Below, piece by piece: positions 6,781-13,109 of a stretch of 15,897 bases of DNA. Position 1 is the first letter of the stretch. Every line of letters starts with the position of its first letter. Where the stretch lies: NCBI GenBank assembly GCA_009693435.1, contig SHXF01000096.1:1-15897 (forward strand), given 5' to 3'. The stretch comes from Betaproteobacteria bacterium. Its GTDB lineage: Bacteria > Pseudomonadota > Gammaproteobacteria > Burkholderiales > SG8-39. Position numbers and translations under genes: made by a program. The notes under the pieces are model-generated. The model was not told the origin of the DNA and ran no database searches. It saw only the letters and a list, made by a program, of their open reading frames with translations.

Positions 6781-8349
6781 ATGCGGCTCGAAACGATCTT
6801 TTCCGGTCACGCGCAGCGCCGGCCCGGGCATCCGGCGGTCATCTGCGGCGACGCGCGCGTCGGCTATGGCGCGTTGCAAGCCGCCATGCGCCGGCTCGCC
6901 TCGGGCCTCGCCGCGCTCGGCGTGAAGCCCGACGACCGGGTATTGATCTATCTGCCGAACGGCGTCGAATTCATCATTGCCGAATACGCAGTGTTCATGC
7001 TGGGCGCGATCGCGGTGCCGGTGAATACGCGTCTCACGGCGAACGAAATCACCCACATCTTCGCTGACGCCCAACCGGTTGCGGCGCTTTACCACGCCGG
7101 CGGCCGCGACGCGGTGCGCCCGGGCCTGCGCAACATCGAAGGCTGCCGCGCGCTGGTCCTGGGGCAAGCCGAAGCGGATGAAATATCACTCGATCGCCTG
7201 CTCGCGGCGCCGGCCGATTTGCTTCCCGAGAGTCCACTGCCCGAGGTGCCCTGTCAGCAGGAGGCGTGCATGATCCTGTACACCTCGGGCACCACCGGCC
7301 AGCCGAAGGGTGCGGTCATCACCCACGCCAACATGGTGGTGCAGAACCTGCTCATGCACGGCCTGGAATGGCGCTTGTCGCGCGATGACCGCTTTCTGGT
7401 GATGACGCCGCTTGCGCATCGCGCCGGCATATCGCGCCTGTTCAATGCGCTCGGGCTGGGCGGCACGCTGGTGATCGCCGCCGAAAAATTCGATCCACTG
7501 GCAACGCTGGAACTCATCGCGCGCGAGCGTATCACCGCCGCCGGACTGGTGCCGACGGTGATACGCATGCTGCTGCCGCATCTGCGCGACAACCCCGCCA
7601 GTTGCGCCTCGCTGCGCCTCATCACGGTGGCGACCGAAGCCTTTCCGGTGCCGCTCAAGCGGGAATTGCTGGCGCTCCTGCCCCATGCGGAGATCCATTC
7701 GCTGTTCGGCTCGACCGAGACGCTGGTCACCAACCTCAGTCATGCCGAGCAATTCACCCATCCGGCGTCGGTGGGCCGTCCGATCCCCGGGGTGGAGGTG
7801 CGCTTCGTTGACGACACGGGCAAGGATGTGCCCGCAGGCGAGGTGGGCGAGATGGCGGTGCGCTGCGGCGTGCCCGGTCGCTACGCCACCATCGCCGAAT
7901 ATTTCCGGCGTCCGGAGGAGACCGTGGCCGCGGTGAGAAACGGCTGGTTCCATACCGGGGACATGGGCCGGCAGGACATCGACGGGTATGTGTACATCGT
8001 CGATCGCAAGAAGGACATGGTGATTTCCGGCGGCTTCAACATCTACTCCAAAGAGGTAGAGCAGGTGCTGCAGATGCATCCGGGCGTGGCGGAGGCCGCC
8101 GTGATCGGCGTGCCGGACGAGATCTGGGGTGAAGCGGTGGCGGTATTCGTGGTGCGCCGCCCGGGCGCGACGCTGGACGCATCCTGCGTCATCGAGCACT
8201 GCAAGGCGCACCTCGCCGGATACAAGAAGCCGAAGCACGTGTTCTTCGTCGATTCGTTGCCGAAGAATTCCATCGGCAAGGTGTTGAAAACCGACTTGCG
8301 CAGCGACGCGGCAAAGCGACTGAATCCAGTCCGACTGAATTCGTCCTGA
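6781..8349 (+). CDS. Acyl-CoA synthetase, probable feruloyl/p-coumaroyl-CoA synthetase
   Basis: This 522-residue class I adenylate-forming enzyme joins a carboxylic acid to CoA through an acyl-AMP intermediate. Its motifs are in order: the phosphate-binding loop YTSGTTGQPKG (167-177), GSTET (310-314), HTGD (391-394), the hinge YIVDRKKDMVISGGFN (405-420) and the adenylation lysine Lys500 in LPKNSIGKV. It is soluble and complete. GAGGG stands about 11 bases before the ATG at 6781. The head-to-head pairing with a hydroxycinnamoyl-CoA lyase strongly suggests that the substrate is ferulate, caffeate or p-coumarate, but specificity is inferred from context alone. Medium-chain or other aromatic acids remain possible. 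It is shorter than the Pseudomonas enzyme of about 600 residues. Confidence 0.9.
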   Translation: MRLETIFSGHAQRRPGHPAVICGDARVGYGALQAAMRRLASGLAALGVKPDDRVLIYLPNGVEFIIAEYAVFMLGAIAVPVNTRLTANEITHIFADAQPVAALYHAGGRDAVRPGLRNIEGCRALVLGQAEADEISLDRLLAAPADLLPESPLPEVPCQQEACMILYTSGTTGQPKGAVITHANMVVQNLLMHGLEWRLSRDDRFLVMTPLAHRAGISRLFNALGLGGTLVIAAEKFDPLATLELIARERITAAGLVPTVIRMLLPHLRDNPASCASLRLITVATEAFPVPLKRELLALLPHAEIHSLFGSTETLVTNLSHAEQFTHPASVGRPIPGVEVRFVDDTGKDVPAGEVGEMAVRCGVPGRYATIAEYFRRPEETVAAVRNGWFHTGDMGRQDIDGYVYIVDRKKDMVISGGFNIYSKEVEQVLQMHPGVAEAAVIGVPDEIWGEAVAVFVVRRPGATLDASCVIEHCKAHLAGYKKPKHVFFVDSLPKNSIGKVLKTDLRSDAAKRLNPVRLNSS

Positions 8350-8370
8350 TCGTAAGGTACATTGCGTTCA

Positions 8371-8451
8371 CCTCCCGCGGAGACAGTAGCTTTGCATCCC
8401 TCTCCAGCGGAAGGATAGCTTTGCTTCCCCCTCCAGCGGAGGGATAGCTTT
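8371..8451. repeat. 29-bp tandem repeat, about 2.7 copies
   Basis: CTCCAGCGGAGGGATAGC preceded by TTTGCTTCCC forms a unit of about 29 bases. It repeats from a degenerate first copy (CCTCCCGCGGAGACAGTAGC at 8371) through two clearer copies. The third start merges directly into the larger inverted-repeat array to the right. A related single unit of about 30 bases, with CTCTACCCTCCGGAG, is inserted inside that array near 8860-8885, so the two repeat types are mixed. It is non-coding. Confidence 0.8.
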
Positions 8452-8452
8452 G

Positions 8453-8997
8453 CTTCCCTCTCCCCCCGGGAGAGGGATTGAGGGTGAGGGAAAACCCGGC
8501 ACAGCGTCGCGAATTTCCCCTCATCCCCGGCCCTTCTCCCGGGGGGAGAAGGGAGAAGGCCGTCGCTTCTTCCCCGGAGATCGGCACCGCTTCCCTCTCC
8601 CGCCGGGAGAGGGATCGAGGGTGAGGGAAGGTCCGGCACGGTCACGCGATTTTCCCCTCATCCCCACCCCTTCTCCCGGGGGGAGAAGGGAGAAGGCCGT
8701 CGCTCCTTCCCCGGAGATCGGCCCCGCTTCCCTCTCCCGCCGGGAGAGGGATCGAGGGTGAGGGAAAACCCGGCACAGCGTCGCGAATTTCCCCTCATCC
8801 CCGGCCCTTCTCCCGGAGGGAGAAGGGAGAAGGCCGTCGCTTCTTCCCTGGAGATCGGTCCTGCCTCGCTCTACCCTCCGGAGATCGGCCCTGCTTCCCT
8901 CTCCCGCCGGGAGAGGGATTGAGGGTGAGGGAAGGTCCGACGCGGTCTCGCGAATTTCCCCTCATCCCCGGCCCTTCTCCCGGAGGGAGAAGGGAGA
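8453..8997. repeat. Array of inverted GC-rich repeats (BIME-like), 137-bp composite unit, four copies
   Basis: CTTCCCTCTCC begins units at 8453, 8590, 8727 and 8894, so the periods are 137, 137 and 167; the third unit carries an extra 30-bp insert. Each unit holds a forward element (CCCTCTCCCGCCGGGAGAGG, followed by ATCGAGGGTGAGGGA) and, after a linker, its inverted counterpart (TTTCCCCTCATCCCCGGCCC, then TTCTCCCGGGGGGAGAAGGG). The array therefore holds eight hairpins in alternating orientation. The last unit is cut short at 8997. This resembles bacterial interspersed mosaic elements built from REP-like palindromes. The unit length is not a multiple of three, which argues against coding. Together with the 29-bp repeats it fills the 770-base gap between the ligase and the alpha/beta hydrolase. 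Confidence 0.9.
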
Positions 8998-9119
8998 TTA
9001 TCGATCGCGTCTTTGTTGATTCTGCGGGTCACATGGGGGATACATGCAGGATACATGCGGGACGTGCAGGGTCGGAAGAATGTAAAGTGCCAATCCGAAT
9101 CGAGCAACAGGGAGCACCC

Positions 9120-9917
9120 ATGAACAAACAGCATCACACCGTGCGCCTTTCATCCGGTGAACTCAACTACTTCGTCGCAGGCAGCGGGCGGCCGCTGTTG
9201 TATCTGCACCCGGCGGGTGGTGCGCGCTGGTCGGCGGTGCTGGACGGGCTGGCCGCATCGCACGCGCTTTATCTGCCGGTGGCGCCGGGATTCGACGGCA
9301 CGAAGGCGCATCCTTCGCTGAAATCCATCCGTGACCTCGCGGCGCTCTATGGTGAATTCATCGACGCGGTGGTGCTGAAGGACAACACCGGAACCTGTGA
9401 TCTGATGGGCTATTCCTTCGGCGGATGGGTCGCTGCGTGGCTGGCTGTACTCAGCCCCGGGCGCATCGAACAACTGGTGCTGGAGTGTCCGGCGGGATTT
9501 CGCCCCGCGGATGCGCCGCCGCCCGTCACGGACGCGGCTGCGCGCCTGAAGGCGTTATATCTGTATCCGGATAAGCTCGACCCGGCTGCGCCGCAGGTCG
9601 CTTTCGAGGCCGGCAACCGCGCGGCCTACGGCGCCTACACGCAAGGCAAGTCACGCGACGAAGACCTGATCGCGCGCCTGGGGGAGATCGACAAGCTGAC
9701 CCTGATCGTGCACGGCACCAGCGATGGCATCGTGCCCGAGGCAAGTTCGCAATTTCTGCGCCGCGCGATCCGGCATTCCTACCTCAGCTACATCTGGGAT
9801 GCCGCGCACGCCATCGAAAACGACCAGCCCGAACGCATGCTGGCACTCGTGGACGGTTTCCTGAAACGCTCCGAGGCGTTCATCGTCAACCGGGGAACGC
9901 CGGCGGCGAGCGCGTGA
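9120..9917 (+). CDS. Alpha/beta hydrolase
   Basis: This 265-residue cytoplasmic hydrolase has a full triad: Ser99 in the nucleophile elbow GYSFGG, Asp202 in HGTSDGIVP and His230 in DAAHAIENDQPE. The oxyanion-hole turn is HPAGG (30-34). The small cap region (about 125-180) is typical of carbon-carbon hydrolases and esterases in aromatic degradation, but substrate cannot be read from sequence. I chose the ATG at 9120 because AGGGAG lies five bases upstream and the protein begins there in family fashion; upstream sequence in the frame is repeat-derived. It is separated from the ligase by the repeat array, so it may have its own promoter near 9000-9110. The isomerase-like gene follows almost immediately and is probably co-transcribed. 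Confidence 0.9.
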   Translation: MNKQHHTVRLSSGELNYFVAGSGRPLLYLHPAGGARWSAVLDGLAASHALYLPVAPGFDGTKAHPSLKSIRDLAALYGEFIDAVVLKDNTGTCDLMGYSFGGWVAAWLAVLSPGRIEQLVLECPAGFRPADAPPPVTDAAARLKALYLYPDKLDPAAPQVAFEAGNRAAYGAYTQGKSRDEDLIARLGEIDKLTLIVHGTSDGIVPEASSQFLRRAIRHSYLSYIWDAAHAIENDQPERMLALVDGFLKRSEAFIVNRGTPAASA

Positions 9918-9943
9918 CGCGGGACGGCGTCGCCAAACGCATC

Positions 9944-10564
9944 ATGACGCCGATCGAGTTCTACTTCGATTTCATCTCGCCCTACGGCTATCTCGGCTCG
10001 ACGCAGATCGAAGCGGTCGCGGCGCGCCACGGCCGGGTGGTCGACTGGAAGCCGGTGCTGATCGGCATCACCATACTCAAGGTGATGGGCTCAAAACCAT
10101 TGCTCGACATTCCGCTGAAGGGCGATTACCTGCGCGACGACGGCCCGCGCATGGCGGCGTTGCTCGGCGTGCCGTTTCGCCAGCACAGCCTGAAGGGCAT
10201 CAATTCGGTTGCAGCCTCGCGCGCCTTTCTCTGGCTGAAAGCGCGCGACGCGGCACTCGCAGTACGCTTTGCCCAGCGCATTTACCGGCGGTTGTGGGTG
10301 GACAACATGGACATCACGCCGCCCGAAGCCGCAGCCGACGAAGCGGCGGCGCTGGGCGTGGATCGCGCTCAATTGCTGGTTGCCATTGCCACGCCGGAAA
10401 TCAAGCAAAAACTGAAGGACGCCGTGGATGCCGCCATGTCCAAGGGCGTGTTCGGCGTGCCGTTCTTCATCGCCGACGGCGAGCCGATATGGGGTGGCGA
10501 CCGGCTGTGGATGCTGGAGCACTGGCTTGAGTACGGCAGATGGGCGCCGGCCGCTCCCGGGTAG
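9944..10564 (+). CDS. 2-Hydroxychromene-2-carboxylate isomerase-like protein (DsbA fold, GST-kappa type)
   Basis: This 206-residue protein belongs to the family of NahD, the glutathione-dependent isomerase of naphthalene degradation. The N-terminal IEFYFDFISPYGYLGS carries the serine (Ser12) that replaces the DsbA cysteine pair and activates glutathione. The helical insert follows, and the C-terminal thioredoxin half has the cis-proline GVFGVPFF and then WGGDRL. No naphthalene genes are nearby, so the real substrate is unknown; many relatives are uncharacterised. I chose the ATG at 9944 because the family starts here. A GTG at 9914 would overlap the previous stop by four bases and add ten residues, and it is a credible alternative with a GGCGAG upstream. 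It is cotranscribed with the hydrolase. Confidence 0.88.
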   Translation: MTPIEFYFDFISPYGYLGSTQIEAVAARHGRVVDWKPVLIGITILKVMGSKPLLDIPLKGDYLRDDGPRMAALLGVPFRQHSLKGINSVAASRAFLWLKARDAALAVRFAQRIYRRLWVDNMDITPPEAAADEAAALGVDRAQLLVAIATPEIKQKLKDAVDAAMSKGVFGVPFFIADGEPIWGGDRLWMLEHWLEYGRWAPAAPG

Positions 10565-10654
10565 TTATATAAAAATTAGCAGCTGAACTGCCCGGTAATG
10601 TCCGCAGTACGGGGCTGTCTTCGAACAAAAGTCAAAGAATATTCTCGATCGCCA

Positions 10655-10690
10655 TCAGTCCACCCTGGCCCCGTTCGCGTTCATCATGAT
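10655..10690 (-). pseudogene. Remnant of the 3' end of a second Bug/TctC receptor gene
   Basis: On the minus strand this stretch reads ...MNANGARVD and then a stop. The intact receptor gene ends ...VKASGARVD and a stop exactly 420 bases to the right. Nineteen bases are identical from the stop codon inward, and similarity continues past the stop as CTCGATC. Nothing else of a receptor gene is recognisable upstream of it. It is probably a scrap of a duplicated paralogue. Nothing else is seen in the gap 10565-10698. Confidence 0.55.
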
Positions 10691-10698
10691 GATTCGAT

Positions 10699-10724
10699 AA
10701 AAAAGCCGGGCTCCCGCCGCTTTT
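10699..10724 (-). terminator. Rho-independent terminator of the minus-strand run
   Basis: Directly after the stop of the small coiled-coil gene the minus strand reads AAAAGCGGCGGGAGCCCGGC followed by TTTTTT. The stem is GC-rich with a bulge and a tiny loop, and it is followed by a six-T tract, the classic layout. It would end transcription of the ligase-dehydrogenase-receptor-coiled-coil run. Confidence 0.75.
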
Positions 10725-10948
10725 CAAACTGATATGAGTTCGAGTCTGCGTTCGATGCGGTCCAGGCGTTTTTCGACGCCGTCGATGCGGGCGTGCACGA
10801 TTGCGTTATCGCCATGCAGGTGCGCGATCTGACCTTCCATAGAAGTCAGGCGGTATTTGATGCTGGTTAGGTCGTCCGCCATTTGATCTATCTTGCCGCG
10901 CATGGGGCGCAGGTGCTCGATGATCAGATTTTCGGTGTTGTCGGTCAC
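10724..10948 (-). CDS. Small coiled-coil protein, conserved hypothetical
   Basis: This 74-residue protein has heptad-patterned helices from about residue 15 to the end (for example IDQMADDLTSIKYRLTSMEG and IDGVEKRLDRIERRLEL), typical of an extended coiled coil. There is no signal or membrane segment. The start is a GTG at 10948 with GGAGA eight bases upstream. I recall short proteins of this type (TDNTENLIIEHLR at the N-terminus) as widespread hypotheticals in proteobacteria, with no known role; by shape they may be oligomerisation or partner-binding proteins. It is last in the minus-strand run, 126 bases after the receptor stop, and is followed at once by a terminator. Confidence 0.8.
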   Translation of the reverse strand: MTDNTENLIIEHLRPMRGKIDQMADDLTSIKYRLTSMEGQIAHLHGDNAIVHARIDGVEKRLDRIERRLELISV

Positions 10949-11074
10949 AGTTTCAGTCTCCGAGCGGCATTATGCGATATTTGATCGTCCCATTGGCGAG
11001 TCGGGACAGGAATGTGGCGCGCGTAATTGTGGTTAGCGGGCCCCGAGGAAGACCTATGACTGGCCCACTCTCGA

Positions 11075-12055
11075 TCAGTCCACCCTGGCCCCGCTCGCCT
11101 TCACCACCGGCGCCCATTTGGCGATCTCCTCGCGGATGAATGCCGCGAACTGTTCGGGCGACAGAGTGACCGGATCGAGGCCGATGCCGGTCAGGCGCTC
11201 GCGCACCTCGGGTTGCGACAACGCCGCGACGATGACCTGGTTGTAGCGGTTGACGATGTCGCGCGGCGTGCCGGCCGGCGCGACCACGCCGAACCAGGCG
11301 CGCACGTCGAAGCCGGGGAAGCCCTGTTCCGCCACCGGCACCTGGTCGGGCAGCGCGCCGGAGCGTGCCAGCGAGGTGATGCCGATGGCGCGCAGCCTGC
11401 CTGAGCGGATGTGCGCAATCGCATCCGGGATGCTGACGAACATCAGCTGGATCTGGCCCGACAACAGGTCGGGGATCGCCTGTGCCGCGCCTTTGTACGG
11501 CACGTGCACCATGTCCGTTTGCGTGATCATCTTGACCATCTCGCCGGCGAGATGCTGCGAGGTGCCGGCGCCGGCCGAGCCGAAAGCGACCTTGCCCGGG
11601 TTGGCGCGCGCGTGAGCCACCAGTTCCTGCATGTTCTTCGCCGGCACCGCCGGATTCACCACCACCACGTTCTTCAGTTCGGCCGCGACGGTGATCGGCG
11701 AAAAATCGCGGATCGCATCGAACGGCATCTTCGCGCCGTAGAGACTGGGGTTGATGCCGTGGGTGGAACTGGTGACCATGCCGATGGTGTAACCGTCGGG
11801 TGCGGATCTGGCCACGGCTTCGGCGCCGATGTTGCCGCCGCCACCGACCCGGTTCTCGACGACCACCTGCTGCCCCATCTGCTCGGAAATCTTCTGTCCC
11901 AGGGTGCGCGCCAGGATGTCGAGGGCGCCGCCGGCGGGAGTGAGGGTGATGAGGCGGATCGGTTTTGCCGGAAACGGCAGCGGCGCCTGCGCGAACGCGC
12001 TCGCGCAGACCACGATGGCGCCGGCGACTATCATTGCGAAGCGAACCTTCATCAT
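11075..12055 (-). CDS. Bug/TctC-family periplasmic solute-binding receptor
   Basis: This 326-residue periplasmic receptor belongs to the tripartite tricarboxylate transporter (TctC/Bug) family, which binds small carboxylates. It has a Sec signal peptide (MMKVRFAMIVAGAIVVCASA, then FAQ) cleaved near residue 23. Family marks include PAKPIRLITLTPAGGALDIL, VVENRVGGGGNIGAEAVARS, PDGYTIGM, the HVPYKGAAQAIPDLLSGQIQ segment and a C-terminal KWAPVVKASGARVD. AGGAGG stands eight bases before the ATG. No TctA/TctB membrane genes lie in the window, which is usual for these receptors in Burkholderiales, where orphan copies are numerous. It follows the D-2-hydroxyacid dehydrogenase by 55 bases. The ligand is unknown, but a hydroxy or oxo acid would suit the neighbouring genes. 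Confidence 0.95.
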   Translation of the reverse strand: MMKVRFAMIVAGAIVVCASAFAQAPLPFPAKPIRLITLTPAGGALDILARTLGQKISEQMGQQVVVENRVGGGGNIGAEAVARSAPDGYTIGMVTSSTHGINPSLYGAKMPFDAIRDFSPITVAAELKNVVVVNPAVPAKNMQELVAHARANPGKVAFGSAGAGTSQHLAGEMVKMITQTDMVHVPYKGAAQAIPDLLSGQIQLMFVSIPDAIAHIRSGRLRAIGITSLARSGALPDQVPVAEQGFPGFDVRAWFGVVAPAGTPRDIVNRYNQVIVAALSQPEVRERLTGIGLDPVTLSPEQFAAFIREEIAKWAPVVKASGARVD

Positions 12056-12110
12056 CGGATGTCCCTCCTTGGCGCTTGCGCACTCTCATCGTCGCCGAAT
12101 TCCGCCACGC

Positions 12111-13061
12111 TCAGTAGCCGCGCTCCCGCTCCACCAGATTACGCAGCGGTTCGCCGGCGAGCAGGCAGCGCGCATTGTCGGCGAATAGGGTTGCGACCAT
12201 TGCCGGACGCCCGGGATGCATGCCGCCGATGTGCGGCAGCACCTGTATGCCTGCCGTGGTCCAGAACGGATGGCTGGCGGGCAGCGGTTCCTCGCGGAAC
12301 ACGTCCAGCACCGCGCCGGCGATGGTTTTCGCGCGCACCGCCGCGATCAGGTCCTCGTCGACGATCAGGCCGCCGCGGCCGAAATTGATGAGATACGCGC
12401 CCGGGCGCATCGCCTTGAAGCGCGCGGCGTTCATGAAGTTCTCGGTGTCGCGCGTAAGGGGCAGCAGCACCACCACGTAATCCGCCTGGCCGAGCACTTC
12501 GTCGGTGGCATCGGGTGCATGGATCCGTTCCACCCCGGGCAGCGCCTCGACACGGCGCCGCGTGCCGATGACGCGCATCTCGAGCGCCGCAGCCTTCTTT
12601 GCCAGTTCGCCGCCGATGGCACCCAGGCCGAGGATGCCCAGCGTCTGCCCGGCCAGGGTCGTGGAAGGCCGCCGCTCCCAGCGCTGCTCGCGCTGATGAG
12701 AGGCGTGCAAGGCATACGACTTGGTGAGGTGGAACAGCGCGCCGAGAATGTTTTCCGGCATCTGCACGCGATGCGTGCCGCGCGCGCTGGTGAGCGCGAC
12801 ATGCGCCGGCAGTTCGGGCGTCAGCCAGTCCTCGACGCCGGCGGTGAGCGATTGCACCCAGCGCAACTTCGGCATGCGCGCGAACAGCCCGGGCGGTGGA
12901 AACCAGCCCAGCAGGATCTCGGTCCGGGCGAGGAGATCCGCGGGCGGCTCGTCCTCCATTTTGACCGCGTGGATATCGAGACGATCAGCGAGCCCGGCGC
13001 GCGCCAGCGCCTGGCGATGCAGTTCGGCGTCGTTCACCCAGAGAAGCGTGGTCGTTGTCAT
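12111..13061 (-). CDS. D-2-hydroxyacid dehydrogenase family protein
   Basis: This 316-residue cytoplasmic oxidoreductase would interconvert a 2-oxoacid and a D-2-hydroxyacid. The Rossmann motif is GLGAIG (145-150), and the catalytic set is Arg229 (FGRGG), Glu258 (REEPLP) and His277 (PHIGG). After the second strand (MRVIGTRRR, near 162-170) the acidic residue typical of NAD-specific enzymes is absent and arginines follow, which suggests NADP(H) preference and a glyoxylate/hydroxypyruvate-reductase-like activity. That is inference. Length and domain order are normal. The ATG at 13061 lacks a strong ribosome binding site. It lies 48 bases after the CoA ligase stop and 55 before the receptor, so all are probably on one transcript. 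Confidence 0.93.
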   Translation of the reverse strand: MTTTTLLWVNDAELHRQALARAGLADRLDIHAVKMEDEPPADLLARTEILLGWFPPPGLFARMPKLRWVQSLTAGVEDWLTPELPAHVALTSARGTHRVQMPENILGALFHLTKSYALHASHQREQRWERRPSTTLAGQTLGILGLGAIGGELAKKAAALEMRVIGTRRRVEALPGVERIHAPDATDEVLGQADYVVVLLPLTRDTENFMNAARFKAMRPGAYLINFGRGGLIVDEDLIAAVRAKTIAGAVLDVFREEPLPASHPFWTTAGIQVLPHIGGMHPGRPAMVATLFADNARCLLAGEPLRNLVERERGY

Positions 13062-13109
13062 TCTGTTCTTGGCGGAATCAAATTGGTTGCACTGCGTGAT
13101 CGCACTGCG

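Noticed and set aside
8453..8997. CRISPR array
   Set aside because: The repeats are long, palindromic and nearly contiguous, with linkers that are themselves repeated; there are no unique spacers of uniform length and no cas genes.
8450..9119. Open frames in the repeat array and a longer N-terminus for the alpha/beta hydrolase
   Set aside because: The frames are products of GC-rich hairpin repeats whose 137-base period is not a multiple of three, and the hydrolase has its own ribosome binding site at 9109-9114.
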